Assembly (NCBI GenBank): GCA_936440205.1
Contig: OW387149.1
Coordinates: forward strand, 10,002,114 to 10,066,113
Length of the DNA: 64,000 nucleotides
DNA from: Lepidonotus clava
Taxonomy: Eukaryota > Annelida > Polychaeta > Phyllodocida > Polynoidae
Direction: 5' to 3'
A program made the translations under genes and the position numbers. Every line of letters begins with the position of its first letter. The stretch's first letter is position 1. The notes under the pieces are model-generated. The model searched no databases, was not told where the DNA came from, and saw nothing but the letters and a program-made list of their open reading frames with translations. This document shows, piece by piece, positions 22,229-33,729 of this stretch.

Positions 22229-23162
22229 AGCCATATCTAAACTTAAGGGGAGATAACTCCAGATTATCTGAGTATAACCAGGGAGAACTCCCATGACGTT
22301 ATAGCCATCTACATCACAAGCGGCAACCAGTAGCGTTCCTTCCACTCGACCAACAATTTAATCTTACCATTTTGTTACTTATCTTTGGATGCAATTTTAG
22401 ATGTTAAAGCAAACCACAATGCAAAATTATCAAAATTTAGTAAATTTTTTCAATTTTCAAAATCGATCCTGACATGTTCAACTACACTCATATAAATCAT
22501 ATTGCCAGTTAAAATCAAATATTGGTGGCTAGAAGTCTGATCATTATGATCCTTGGAAAGAGGATCTGTTTGTTTTTGTTTTCTGGTCTGCAGTCAACTT
22601 GTTGGGGAATCCCCCCACGTGACCCAACTGCCCCATAATCAGTGATGTCATCTTCAGGGTCAATAGGTCAATTCCTCCCCTTTCCTTTCTGTACTAAGCC
22701 AGGCTCATCCATGTTTGCCTCCTCTCAATTCCCACATCATTCTCAACCAAAAATAATAATCATTAGAGACTCTGCTAGCAGAGTGAAAATGTAGGGGGGA
22801 TTCCGGAAATGACATTTTGATGACATCATCAGTTTTTGGGTAAACAATCTAGGTATTTGTGTGGACCACACAACAGACCAAACAAGTCAGAAAATGAGTA
22901 TTCATGACAGTCTAAATCTGTTTTTGAATAGAATTTTGCATACCATTCTGTTATCAGATGAAGCATGATCATACATGGTTTGTCAACAAACAAAGTTCAC
23001 TGAAAATTTTATTTGACAATATATAACTGATTTGCGTTGTGGTTTTTCACATACTGTTTATCTGCACCGTCTATGCAGTAAAGCGGTTTTGTTATCAATT
23101 CACCCAAATCCTGACTCTAGTTGTTTGTTGTTAGTAGTAAACACCGCGGACAACCGGGAGCA
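22229..23162. other. intergenic, nothing recognised
   Basis: No supported gene. CpG-poor, AT-rich. Confidence 0.3.
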
Positions 23163-23164
23163 TA

Positions 23165-23541
23165 AAGGCCATATTCCACTATGCGGCGGGGAGCTGTTTG
23201 TGGTGGGCTAAGCTGCCACCGAAACGAACATTTTGGTTTCTGCCACTGCAAGCATGCAATAGAAAACTGTATGATATCATCGTAGACTATAAGTATAAAA
23301 TCATAAAAAAGTCATAATAAAATCATAAAAAGGTGAAAAAAGAATTTAAAAGATCACATTAAATAATATCAAACCACTTGTGGTGGTACTAGCGTAGGGT
23401 CATCACTAGCACCACTGTTAGTACCACCGCAAGCAATTTCTATATTCCACCTTGCGGTGCCCAGATTCACTAGCGGTGGGGTCAAACACCGACAGTAAAT
23501 TGCCTACTGCAAGCAAAACGCCACAAGGTGGAATATAGGCT
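23165..23541. mobile_element. MITE, TA-flanked, AAGGCCATATTCCAC ends
   Basis: Left end AAGGCCATATTCCACTATGCGG and right end complementary to AAGCCTATATTCCACCTTG-type sequence, with TA at 23163-23164 and 23542-23543. Interior carries repeated CCACCGC/GCGGTGG words in both orientations. Confidence 0.7.
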
Positions 23542-23761
23542 TAAGTCTCATGGCTTCAGAACCTGTATCATGTAGCTGAGCAACCAAAACGGTCAGCAGT
23601 TGTCTGTATTACCCTCCAATAGTATTAGGATTAGTAACCATATAACCACAACTAATTTATAATGTTCTTTTTAATTAGTATTGTTAAACCTTTTTTCACA
23701 ATGTCTTAGTATTATTTCAACCAGTGGTGACATCTGGATGTTATTTTCAAGTTGTCTTACA

Positions 23762-23935
23762 ATGTTGTGGCAACATTGCAAAAATTATATTGCTATTTAC
23801 AACATGCCTAGGCTACAACATAATATTGCAACGTTGTGAGCATGTTGCAGAACAACGTTGAATCTTACATCGTAGCAATATTGTTGATATGTAATTTAAT
23901 AATGTAAGCAAAATACAACGTTGTACAATGTTACC
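23762..23935. repeat. cluster of CAACRTTG palindromes
   Basis: ACAATGTTGTGGCAACATTG at the left, CAACGTTG near 23829, 23857 and 23920, and ACAATGTT at the right. It may be a 170-bp MITE with imperfect inverted ends. Confidence 0.5.
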
Positions 23936-24149
23936 TCTATGTGTGTGTTTGGTGATCCATATAAATGCTTAGATATCTCCAGCACACTTCCTATTTACAT
24001 GCCTTCGTAAAAGTTTTAGAAAATATAACTTATAACTGACTTTCTTTTTGATTAAATCAATATGAGACTCAAAACTCAATTTTTCATTACTTGATTAACA
24101 TGTTTGTAAAATATTTGTAAAGAAGGAATATGACTTCACCTCAGTCATA

Positions 24150-24154
<5 letters not shown>

Positions 24155-24205
<51 letters not shown>
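24155..24205. repeat. (AT)n microsatellite
   Basis: About 25 uninterrupted AT units. Confidence 0.95.
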
Positions 24206-24206
<1 letters not shown>

Positions 24207-24360
24207 CCAACAGGGAAGGGGTCCAAAATGGGTTATTAACCCAAGTTAGAGAGTTGATGAACTCATCAAGGGCCCCCACACCAGTTGGTTTCCTGACATA
24301 ATATCAATATGCATAATTATGATATCATGGATGACATAAGCAAATCTGCTTATGTCAGTA

Positions 24361-24627
24361 TAGACGTTGTGCAGATGACGTCACAAGACACCGAAATGGT
24401 CTGGGCACCATAATGGTGATCAGTTAAAATAAATGATATTCATAAATCAAAAACATTTAGTACATATCTTCATGATAAGTTCATCTTAAGTTATCTATCC
24501 CAGTAGATATATATCATTTTTATTATCAGGAACTCATAAATTCTAGATTTATTTTATTACCACGTGGTTGTGATAAGCACATGGTGATCACCAAAAAGTG
24601 ATCATGTGACCACATCTGCACAAGATA
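24361..24627. mobile_element. MITE, TAGAC-TTGTGCAGATG ends, copy 1
   Basis: Left TAGACGTTGTGCAGATG and right CATCTGCACAAG; second copy at 57429-57674 with the same ends. Subterminal GTGACC/GGTCAC words and 'GTGATCACCA' blocks are shared. This copy lies at the upstream edge of the promoter-like unit at 24.6-25.6 kb. Confidence 0.65.
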
Positions 24628-25620
24628 CCGCATTCAGGAGACAGCCCAGTGGGCGCCGCCATGTTGACCAAGGGATGATCCTGATTGGCTGAAAAGGCCC
24701 AGTTGTCCACCCACAGGTAGTGGCGCCAAAGGAACACGCATGCGCAAACGTGCGGTATAGCTGAAGGTTATGGACTCCTGCTGTGGGTCATTACTGCCAC
24801 CTGGAATTACACCAGGCCACACACATTGACACCAGGGGGCATTACCTGTAGGACTATAAATAGTACAGCCTCCCACTGTTTGGACCTCACTACTCCAATA
24901 CCCACCAGCCATGCGGTTGCTAGGTGGATTTCTGTCTCTTTTCTAGGGTTGTTACTAATTGGTCGCCGTCGCTGTAGTGTAGGAGGGGGAAAACGCCTGC
25001 CGGTTAACATACCGTGACCCGCTGAGGTCAAAGGTCACTTCCTGAAGCATACTTCAAGGACGGATGCCAACTGAGTTTGTCCACCCCTAGACAGGTACGC
25101 ACAGGTACGAATGGGACATAGGTGCAATCAGAAGACTGTTAGGGAGTGTTATGCTTACGCTATGTGTAAGATGAAGAATCTGGTTTAGGAGGACATTATG
25201 AGTCCAATAATGTTACCGTTTGCGATAGCTGAGATTAGTTTTAGTATAGGTATGAATGGGGAGCATATGGGACTAGTGAAGCGAGAATCTAATGAGTATT
25301 AGAGTACCTGTGTATAGTGCCAAGCCTGTGGCTGGCTCCATATAAGGGTATGAGACTTAGGATAGGTGAGCAGACCATCATAGACTTCAAGAAGAACACA
25401 CGGGAGCAATAGCCTAACATACAAGTCAGATCAGGTAGTGATGAGACAGTAACTTTGACTACAGCAGGTGATAGTGAGGATCGGGATAGCTTAGGCTTAG
25501 CCTTACGGATGGAGTACTGGATGTAACGGAGACCCTACCGATGGTCTCTGGTGAAGGTAGACGGGAGGTGATGCTCCCACTAACCCTTGGGTATTATAGA
25601 CCTCAAAAGGGGAAGCTTAA
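24628..25620 (+). promoter_or_regulatory. promoter-like or LTR-like unit, no coding
   Basis: CCAAT-type ATTGGCTGA near 24693, a TATAAATA box at about 24855-24862, then about 750 bp of evenly mixed sequence without a recognisable protein, ending near a purine tract AAAAGGGGAAG at 25608-25618. The layout could be an old LTR plus leader, or a host promoter with a non-coding first exon. A 95-codon frame from 25633 is not recognised. Confidence 0.35.
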
Positions 25621-25775
25621 CCATAGCTATACATGGTTGGAACGTTACTGATGTTGTTTGCTTTTGAGATAGATGGCATGAATTGTATAGATGGAATGAC
25701 CAACCATGCTCACCATGCTTACCGGAATGTTGAAAGAACGTCAAACCATACATATTATGCTAAGATGAATAATTG

Positions 25776-25789
25776 GTTGCCATGGAAAC
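25776..25789. promoter_or_regulatory. X-box-like palindrome
   Basis: GTTGCCATGGAAAC fits the RFX-binding pattern GTNRCC..RGNAAC. Others of this kind are at 621, 13093, 13966, 43823, 52722, 56753 and 63406. Confidence 0.45.
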
Positions 25790-25925
25790 TAGATTATATG
25801 ACAAAAGTTCTAAAATTAGAAAAATATAAAAGAAGGATTTTCAAGCTAAAACAACAGCTTAAAGATACCTTAATCAGAAAAAAAAAGCTTTTTGTTCTAG
25901 TTATGTGTCATACTACTTGAATTCA

Positions 25926-26110
25926 TTTAACCCTTTGTATCTCGCTTGGTACTGTTTGTTATCTATTTTTGATGGATTTATGGTGTTCGACGCTATCATA
26001 TTCAGAAACCAATATCTCAGCTGCTACTTGGAATATTCGAAAGCTGTTTTCATTGATAGGAAGTTTGAGACTTCTTCTTCAACCATCATCTATGTCAATA
26101 CTCTATACAT
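25926..26110. repeat. dispersed repeat, TTAACCCTTT start, copy 1
   Basis: Starts TTAACCCTTTGTATCTCGCT and matches 40975-41140 over about 170 bp in the same orientation. The TTAA-CCC start is like a piggyBac-type end, but no matching right end is seen in either copy. Confidence 0.6.
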
Positions 26111-26425
26111 CCTCTTAAACAAATATTATCATATAGAATGCTTTTTCCTGATCATCTATAAATTCTTTTGAATTAAAAAAAAAATTGGGGAAAAAAATCC
26201 CTCCAAAAAGTTAGGGTAGGGCAAGAAAATTAGGGTAGATCAGGTTACCTGAAAACAACAATTTATTTGTTTGCCCTGTGAGTGGGGTTAGATTGCATGT
26301 CAAAAATACACGTAACTGGCCAAAATCTAGCACCATACCGGATGACACTCTTCATGCATGGCCTGTGGCCCATGCCACAGGTATCAACCCTAGCCAGTCG
26401 CCAGCAGGGTCTGTTCCCCTTTGTC

Positions 26426-26455
26426 TTTTTTTTTTTTGGGGGGGGGGGGGGGGGG
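26426..26455. repeat. T12-G18 homopolymer pair
   Basis: Twelve T followed by eighteen G. The G-run merges with the GGGGGCGAC end of the MITE to its right. Confidence 0.9.
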
Positions 26456-26880
26456 CGACTTCCCTTCTCAATGCCTGGATGTGCGTGTTCAGGTTTTGAA
26501 AACAGACCCGTTTTATAGGACACCACAAGTTGTAAAACCTACCCATAATGAAGGGATGTTGTTAATATATTGCATACCCCTATTCATTGAATTAATGGGA
26601 CAAGATGTCATTATTCATCAAGGCACATTACTGCCTATTAATTTTATTTTCATCTATTTCCCCTAATTTACATAGAAAGTGCTCAGTTTTAGCACTTTTC
26701 TATATTATCATGCATACCTTCTCTTGAATTCCTAACCCATTTTGAGTGAGGAGGCAGAATTCACAACCATTTTGAGTGAAATTTTCTCACTCATTTCACT
26801 CACTTGAGACTGGAAAAGGACCCACCTCCTTCTCTTTTCAACCCACACATCCAGGCAGGTTTGAGACCAAGTCGCCCCCC
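26438..26880. mobile_element. MITE, GGGGGCGACTT ends, copy 1
   Basis: Left GGGGGCGACTTCCCTTCTC with 'GCCTGGATGTG' inside; right complement of GGGGGGCGACTTGGTCTC with 'CATCCAGGCAGG'. A second copy lies at 62286-62684 in reverse orientation with the same interior (TCACTCAAAATGG, AAGTGCTCAGTTTTAG and their complements). Confidence 0.75.
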
Positions 26881-27730
26881 TGGGCTGGGTCCCCCCCAAC
26901 AGCAGTTACGTTGAAAGTGCACACAACTAACTACTAGACACAGACGACGACACATGCAAAGTATGTAGTTTACATAGTATTCACATTTTCTTTTTGGTGG
27001 GCAATTAGTTATTTGAAAATTTATATGGCTATTAATGATCACTTTGTGATACAGGAGAGGGTCTATATAGGAATGCAGGCACAGCCCTTAGGCTGATATT
27101 GTGGTCCAGCCTCGGGGTGCTAAACCCCCTCGTACCCCCTTCTCAGTTGGTATTATGTATGTATGTATAGATATAATTCAAAATATGGGAACACTCATGA
27201 TATACATGTTTTATGAAAAAAATAATACTTCACTATTATGTAAGGTTTCACAATAGTTCAGGTGTAGGCTTTGTTAGGCACCACCTGTCTTTGTCTTAAC
27301 CCTCATAGTTTAATTAAGGTCCAGGTCCAGGTAGAGGCACATACTAACTGTATCTCCACTGGGTAGTGGGAGTTTGGACACGATGTAGAACCATGATATT
27401 GTTTTTTTTTTGTTTTTTTTAAACTATATATTGTGTGTTGTGCCTAAGCTTAGGCCTATTGTTATCAATTAAAGTTCTTTTATAGTAAAAAATGGTGACA
27501 ACAACATAAAGGCAGAACAAAGTTTAAATAGGATTTATTATATATATATATTGTTTTAAATTAGGAAAATCTCTATAGAATGGTCTTCAGGAGGGATGTC
27601 TCAGCCAAATAACTGCTGAAAAATATAAGGAATAGTATGAGTGAAAATGACAAAGAACAACCTATAGTTTACAACTGAGAAAGGTTTTACTATTAGGTTG
27701 AGAAAAGACTATACCTCAGAAATATAGCAA
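26881..27730. other. intergenic, nothing recognised
   Basis: AT-rich DNA with short A/T runs; no supported gene. Confidence 0.3.
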
Positions 27731-27736
27731 AGAAGA

Positions 27737-28160
27737 CTACATATATTGACATTCAAAATTACCCCTACACTCCCAACATATACTCAGAAAAACTGCAAAA
27801 TGTTTACCATATGCTGGAGTGTAGCCCAGGTGAAAAGGGTGGAGATGTTGCCCTCTTGGTAGTGGAGAAGCAGCACCCTGGTGGTTGTAGGCAGCCCTGT
27901 TGGTGGATCTGTAGCCCTGGAGGAGTAGAGCCTCCGGCGTCTGGAGGGTACCTGTGGTGGCAGACCAGACCAACACCAGCCACAGGGAGAAGAGTTCTGT
28001 CTGAGGTCACTGCTGAGGCCCCTTTTATACCCCTCAGCCGGGGTCACCTCGTTGACTAGGTGCCTGGGAATCATTCTCTCAAGTGGTGTCAGGAATCTCT
28101 CAAGTGGGGTCAGGAATGCAGGCCATTAGTTGACACAAACAAGTCAAGGTGAAGGTCCCT
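27737..28160 (-). promoter_or_regulatory. minus-strand TATA promoter-like block
   Basis: On the minus strand GGGGTATAAAAGG at 28021-28033 lies in a GC-rich block that extends about 280 bp downstream and carries a TCAGACAGAACTC stretch 25-35 bp after the TATA. Upstream is a 22-bp near-perfect tandem duplication (CTCTCAAGTGG.GTCAGGAAT, 28077-28119). A frame of 79 codons at 27737-27976 (minus) starts after it but is not recognised. Host promoter or LTR cannot be told apart. Confidence 0.4.
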
Positions 28161-28640
28161 CAGTGCACTCTGCTTTTAGGTGTCACACAAGCAAATAATT
28201 CTAAGTACAGTCAAAAGTGAGGAATATGATTTAAATGTCTTTATAGTCTATTAGATATATAACTGAGGTTTATTATATGCATCAATATGTGCTTAGTATG
28301 TGAAAATAATTTGGAATTACCAGTTTCTTCAGACCCTTTTCAGACCAACCATACAAAATAAAAAAGATATAGGTGTGATGCCTATATTATAACACCTATG
28401 GTTAAGAACCTGTGACTGAAGAAATATAACATTTTATTTTAAATATTTTTATTCAATCCTGGTATACAATTAGCATGTGTTGCTAGTTTTCATTGTACTC
28501 CAGGGCCCATATTTTCGTAACCAATTTCAATAATTAGGCTAATTAGGTGAAATTTGATTAGCGTCTCATAATACCTGATTCTGTCTTGTCAGCAAGAAAA
28601 TGATGGCATTTGAAAATGACCTTGAAAAAGGATTGTTAAT
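28161..28640. other. intergenic, nothing recognised
   Basis: AT-rich; ends at the poly(T) that marks the tail of LINE-A. Confidence 0.35.
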
Positions 28641-29522
28641 TTTTTTTTTTTTTTTTATTCAGGAAATATACATACATACTTTGCTTCGGTTTTTGGTTGT
28701 TCACCGTTCTTCCAGCTCAGACAGCTTTTCAATAACTTTGGTGGACCTTGTACCAATATAAGTAAGGGTACACATACAATTGATAAGGATACTTAAAATG
28801 GTCAAGAAGCCCTTCATTGGGCTAGGTAAGAACACATACAGCGAGTGTAAGCACAGTAGCAACAAATATGCCAACCTTCGGGCATTCGAGATTTTGAGAT
28901 TTACATATTATACTTGTATTATAACAGCAAGGAAATATATGACCAAGTCATTGTCAATTTTACAAAGATGGGTACAGTTGTACAACAAGTAATTATACAT
29001 AAGACAAAACAGTAATTCAATATGTACATGGCTTGAACGTCACAGCAGGTTACATTTAGAGGTTAGAGAATTGGATGCTAAATTTAAGAAGGGAAATGAT
29101 GTACAATATATAAATATTGTTAAGTAAATAAATAGATAAATGATTATCGAAGGAAGATTAATAAGGCAATTAACTGTTTTAATACATTTTAGTTGCACGA
29201 CAGTTTTAGGTGAGAGATCATGTGCTGTTAAGTCATAAATCCATACGGTGAGGAATGGATTTCAATGAGGATGATTCGATGAAAATTGGTACCACTAAGT
29301 ATAATAGTCGTTATACTTCAGGATAGGGGTCAAACGTAGATTTAAAAAAAAAATAGATTAGCCTAAAAATACTTACTGATATCAACTTAATACATCTACT
29401 AGTAGTTCGTTTGGGGAAGTATGGAATAAAATAGGCAGGTAAGGGTTAAGGTAGCTCTCACTATTTTTGATTGATAGAGAACAACTTGTTAATTCTGTGT
29501 TTGAAGGATCCTACATCCTCAA

Positions 29523-29935
29523 TTAACTGTAGTTTTTTTTAGGTAGTTGGTTCCAGAGCTTGAACCCTTCATACGAGAGGCACTTCTTAAATTTTTCAGA
29601 GTTAGGTTTTTTTAACTTGAAAAGAACCTTGCCACTGGATCTAGTGTTACGTCCGTTGGGTGTTCTTTGAATTAATTTTTTATCTTGCTTTTTGTTGAAC
29701 AGGAATTGTAATACATGTGATTTTCTTCGTATGTGTAGCTTCTCCAATTTAGCTGCGGTGTGCATTTGCAAAGTGTCTTCCTCCCTGCTTACTTGCAGTG
29801 CGCACCTAAGCGCCTTATTTTGCATTATCTGTAACCTATTTTTAGTTGCTTGTGAGAGCAAGGACAAGAAAATGTCCCCGTACTCAAGAATAGGTAGAAT
29901 CATGTTTAACTTACTTCCTTTAATAAGGGAATGTT
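29523..29935 (-). pseudogene. LINE-A ORF C-terminal fragment
   Basis: Encodes the region after the RT thumb: ILPILEYGDIFLSLLSQ, IMQNKALRCAL, LEKLHIRRKSHVLQFLF and GFKLWNQLPK, the usual LINE C-terminal blocks. The open frame extends upstream to 30284 only because it reads through inserted MITE sequence. Confidence 0.75.
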
Positions 29936-29939
29936 TTCT

Positions 29940-30690
29940 ATACTGCACGACATGGATACAGTAAGGCTGAAATCTGTGTTGTGCTGTAAAACAGTTTGCT
30001 CCTCCAGTGTCTAGCCTCGAGTAACACATGACTGAACTTCCATGTGTTCCCTCAAGGTGGCGCCACCAGCCTTGAGTGGAAAGAAGTGCCTTAACCCTTT
30101 CCACCCGCCAGATGCTTGGAGGCATCACCACCATATATGCCAGATGCCTGGAGGCATCACCAGCAAAAACACGCCAGATGCTTTGAGGCATGTTTTCAAT
30201 AGATTGCATAATAATTATGAATTTAAAGCTAAAATTAATGTTCAAGGAAACATAACATTTAGTTTTTTTAAAAGATGAAATCATCCAAATAGTGTATATC
30301 TAACAATTCAACTGCCTTATCTCAGAAAAAGCTATGTTTGGTATAAATGGGATCATTGTGCTATATGGGTGGCGTATTTTGAGACTATTAATTGTTGTAG
30401 ATTGGCATTATATTTATATCTTGACTGAAATATTGGTGGCGTGTGGAAAGGGTTAACAACCCACCAGGTGCACAACGTCCGTATTTGCAGTGGTTTTTGC
30501 ATGCCAAGCAGATAGTGGCACTGCGACCAGTTACATTTGAGTCTGCTTGGAGAGTGGGGACTGGTGGCGGGAAACCCATCATATATTCACAAGCATCATG
30601 GGTGTGCCCCCACTCCTTTGGATATACCCATAAAGCCTGCCACTGCCCTGTATTTTAGCCCCGTCAGCCCAGAGGCGAAGCCTCTTGTCT
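29940..30690. mobile_element. MITE inserted in LINE-A, itself carrying a MITE
   Basis: Interrupts LINE-A between LLVYKT and ILPILEYGD. Imperfect inverted ends: AGGCTGAAATCTGTGTTGTG at the left and the complement of GGGCTAAAATACAGGGCAGTGG at the right. Without the nested element at 30091-30456 it is about 385 bp. Confidence 0.6.
30091..30456. mobile_element. piggyBac-type MITE, copy 2
   Basis: TTAA at 30091-30094 and 30453-30456; ends CCCTTTCCACCCGCCA and complement of CCCTTTCCACACGCCA (one mismatch in 16). Three CAGATGC..GAGGCAT words lie at the left. Inserted in another MITE which is inserted in LINE-A. Confidence 0.85.
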
Positions 30691-31488
30691 TGTAAACAAG
30701 AAGAGCAGCTTCCTCATTTAAGAACTTACGCATACGCGTCAACTGTATAAGTTTCCCTTTTACTCTTCTTATTGTAGTTTGAGCATGGTCTTCAAAGTTT
30801 AGTTGTTCATCTAAAGTAATTCCTAGATAGGTATACCTACATACCCTATTTATTATCTGTCCTTCAATGACAAGTTTAATCGGCTGCTCCTTCAGCTTAG
30901 CTAGGGCAATTTTGCCTCCGAAGACCATGAATTTTGTTTTACTAACATTAATGTAGATTCCATTTCCTTTGCACCATTTTTGTAGTGCTTTGAGGTCTTT
31001 TTGCATCTTAATTTGTGCTTGTTTTATGTTCTTACAAGTAGAGTAGATGACTGTATTATCAGCATAAAGAGTTACCTGATTGTTCCTGATGATTCTAGTT
31101 ATATCATTAGCATAGATAATGTAAAGTAAAGGTCCTATGACGGACCATTGTGGTACTCCTTGTTTGATAGCTAACTTTCCTGATTTAGTGCTATTTGCTA
31201 AGACCGTCGTGACTGATTAGTTAGGTAACTTTTAAGCCAGTTAAGCGTTAGGGGGTCAATTTTAAGCATTTCTAACTTTTTGACTAACTGTGTGTGTTGC
31301 ACGCAGTCAAACGCTTTCTTAAAGTCAATGAAAGTCACTAAAGTTAGCTTTTTACAATCCATATTTAAGTTAATTTGACTAGTAAGTTGAAAAGGGGCAT
31401 CAGTTGTGGAGTGGTGCTTACGGAAACCATGCTGTTTGCTAGAAAGAAGGTCTGCATGTTCAATATGCTCAGTAAGTTGGTTGTGCAC
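30690..31488 (-). pseudogene. LINE-A reverse transcriptase, broken
   Basis: Blocks in order on the minus strand: KQHGFRKHHSTTDAPF, TFIDFKKAFDCVQHTQL (motif A, Asp kept), GVPQWSVIGPLLYIIYANDI (motif B), LYADNTVIYST (motif C, where the family has YADD; the second Asp is Asn). At least one frame break separates 31198-31488 from 30596-31006. The residues after LLVYKT (about 30690 downward) in the lower open frame come from the inserted MITE. With the Asp to Asn change this copy could not be active. Confidence 0.8.
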
Positions 31489-32414
31489 TAATTTTTCTAG
31501 AACTTTCCCAGGTGTAGGGAGGAGGGAAATTGGTCTTAAGTTGGTTACCTATGAAGGATCACCATGCTTGGGGATCGGTATGACAAGTGCTTCTTTCCAC
31601 GAGTCAGGAAAGACCGACTGTCTAATTGATAGGTTAAACACGTGTGTTATTTATGGGAGTAATATATTTAAGATGGGTTTAAGCACTCTATTGTTTGAAT
31701 TAGTAAGACCTGAAGATTTATTTGTTTCGATTTCTTTGATCACCTTTGCTACTTGTTCTTCAGTGAAGGTGTTTAGTGACCATTTGATTTCTTCTTTAGC
31801 ATTCCTATTTGTAGTGTTTTTGTTTTTGTTTTTATCTTTATGCAGGTTTTTTTACGGGTTTAGTTTTAGTTTTAGGATTGCCAGTGTTCACAAAAAACTT
31901 ATTGATGTAATCAGCAGTCTCATGTTCGTGGATATTATTGCCACTATTCTCGTCAGCCAATTTTCTTTTTCTTTTAGAGCTTTTGTCTTTAGAGTTAGGA
32001 TAAACTTCCTTTAATTCCCTCCAAAATTTACTGCTATCTTTAACGTTCTCATTCAGTTTCTGAATAACGTAGTTCACTTTGGCTCTGCGAATATTGGCAT
32101 TTGTAGTGTTTCTTAGATGTCTTGCAATGTTCCAGTCATCTGCGTTATTTGTGTTTTTAGCTTTGTGATAAAAATAATCACGGTCTTTGATTTGTTCAAT
32201 GATATTTTGATTAATCCATTCAGGCTTATAATTTTTAATTCTCACCTCTCTAACGGGGCAGTCTTTATCCAGCTCATGATTTATGCTGTTTAATATGAAA
32301 TTCCAGGCCTTGTCAGGGTCTGTCCACCTATAAAAATCTCCCCAATTAATAGAGTCCAGATGATCACTGAATTTGTTTAGGTCGAAATTCTTATAGCTTC
32401 TCCCTATGTAAAAG

Positions 32415-33170
32415 TTAGAATCTTTGACAGTACGTTGCTTTTTTTTTTACAACATATATCGGTTGATGGTCACTTATGAAGGAGTCAATAGTGCCACTTT
32501 CTTCTATGTCCTCATCGTTAGAATGTATCAGATCCAACAAGGTTTTGGTTTTGTCTGTGTTGTGAGTCGTTTCACTGATCACCTGTTTGAGTCCATTAGA
32601 ATTTTCAATGAAAACTAACTTTTTATATGCAGGTGAGGTTTGGTTTTTGTAATTGACATTCCAGTCTCCTAATATATAGACTTCGTTTTTAGCCCTATTT
32701 ATGTGTTTAAGACATGTATTCATGTACTTGATGGCTTCTTCAAGGTCTCCATCTGGGGGTCTGTACACATTACAGATTATCAAGTTTGTAGAGTATTGTC
32801 TCTCAACTTTTGTCCATTGGGCTTCAATGTTTTTAGAACAAACACTCAACTTAGTCATTGGCAAAACATTTTTAGTTAAGTTTTCTTTGATGTATGTGAC
32901 CAACCCTCCTCCTCTGCTTTTTTTGGTAGTGTTAGCATCTCTGTCGTGTCTGAGGGTAGCATAACCTTCAATGTTAATTAATTTTGTAGCAAGATTTGTT
33001 TGGAGCCACGTCTCTGATATGGTTATTATGTCCAAGCCTGAGTCAAATAAAATGGCTCTTAACTGGTCAATTTTCTTTAGCAGGCTTCTTATGTTGACTT
33101 GTATGAGTTTTAGCCCCTTCTGTCGTATTAATGATGCAAAGTTAGTTTGGCTCCCCCTGTCTGTAAGCAT
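32415..33170 (-). CDS. LINE-A apurinic-type endonuclease domain
   Basis: An open stretch of about 250 residues encoding a LINE endonuclease (exonuclease-endonuclease-phosphatase fold). Blocks: IQVNIRSL (start of the domain), ISETWL (catalytic Glu), RGGGLVTYI, CNVYRPP, ILGDWNVNY (Asp/Asn pair) and FISDHQPI (terminal Asp-His). The frame leaves the element consensus after about KKKATYCQRF, at a T-rich stretch near 32440. All catalytic residues visible are kept. It would nick target DNA to prime reverse transcription. Confidence 0.8.
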   Translation of the reverse strand: MLTDRGSQTNFASLIRQKGLKLIQVNIRSLLKKIDQLRAILFDSGLDIITISETWLQTNLATKLINIEGYATLRHDRDANTTKKSRGGGLVTYIKENLTKNVLPMTKLSVCSKNIEAQWTKVERQYSTNLIICNVYRPPDGDLEEAIKYMNTCLKHINRAKNEVYILGDWNVNYKNQTSPAYKKLVFIENSNGLKQVISETTHNTDKTKTLLDLIHSNDEDIEESGTIDSFISDHQPIYVVKKKATYCQRF

Positions 33171-33729
33171 TCTCGAACTCCTTATTCATATTTGGTATTA
33201 GCCTGCACTTCATATAATTGTTTGTGCAAACTCTAGTTATTGACTGTCTGCCCTCGAGTAAACTATCTCTTGAGTGGTTTTCTAGAAATAATGTGGTGAG
33301 TGGGTGATCGCTGTATGGTTGGTTGAAGTGGATGATTTTAAGAAGTAAGGTTAAGGTTATTTTTCCCAGGTTGTGAATATTGTGTTCCTGTAGATCCCGT
33401 GATCGGACCCAGGTCATAGTGTTAGGTTTACCAAGTTGGACGTTTATGAATAGATTTATTATAAATTTAGAGTAATTCATTCTAATCAGAGTGCAAGTGT
33501 GTGTGTTTGTTGTCTAATGCGTTTTAGAGGTGTCCACTATGGTTTAGAGGGGTATGCTTTGCACTCCTCCTCTGGAGTAAATTAATAGTTGTGCATTAAT
33601 ATGCATTAATAATAAACCAAGAGCTAAATAAGTTTTAAGGTAAGTCAATTCCAATCAAATCTAGCCAGAGTGTGTTGTACACTTCTCCTATAGAATTTTG
33701 GACATTGGACATAGAGTAGTTGAGCTTGT

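Larger units (their letters stand above)
28641..33690 (-). mobile_element. LINE-A, near full-length, with nested insertions
   Basis: Minus-strand non-LTR retrotransposon. Tail: T16 at 28641-28656. 3' UTR about 28660-29520. Coding fragments: N-terminal part 33142-33480, endonuclease 32415-33170, linker 31838-32245, RT 31060-31488 and 30690-31006, C-terminal part 29523-29935. The RT C-terminal half is split by a MITE at about 29940-30690. The 5' region continues beyond a second LINE (33730-35587) into about 35590-35760. Several stops and frame changes show it is old. Confidence 0.8.

Noticed and set aside
25633-25920. 95-codon open frame after the TATA-bearing unit
   Set aside because: No domain, and no evidence of splicing to the upstream block; kept only as a note.
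26263-26666. Overlapping frames with poly-Pro or poly-Gly runs
   Set aside because: Produced by the G18 homopolymer and the MITE end.
31406-32014. 202-codon plus-strand open frame
   Set aside because: Antisense shadow of LINE-A coding sequence.
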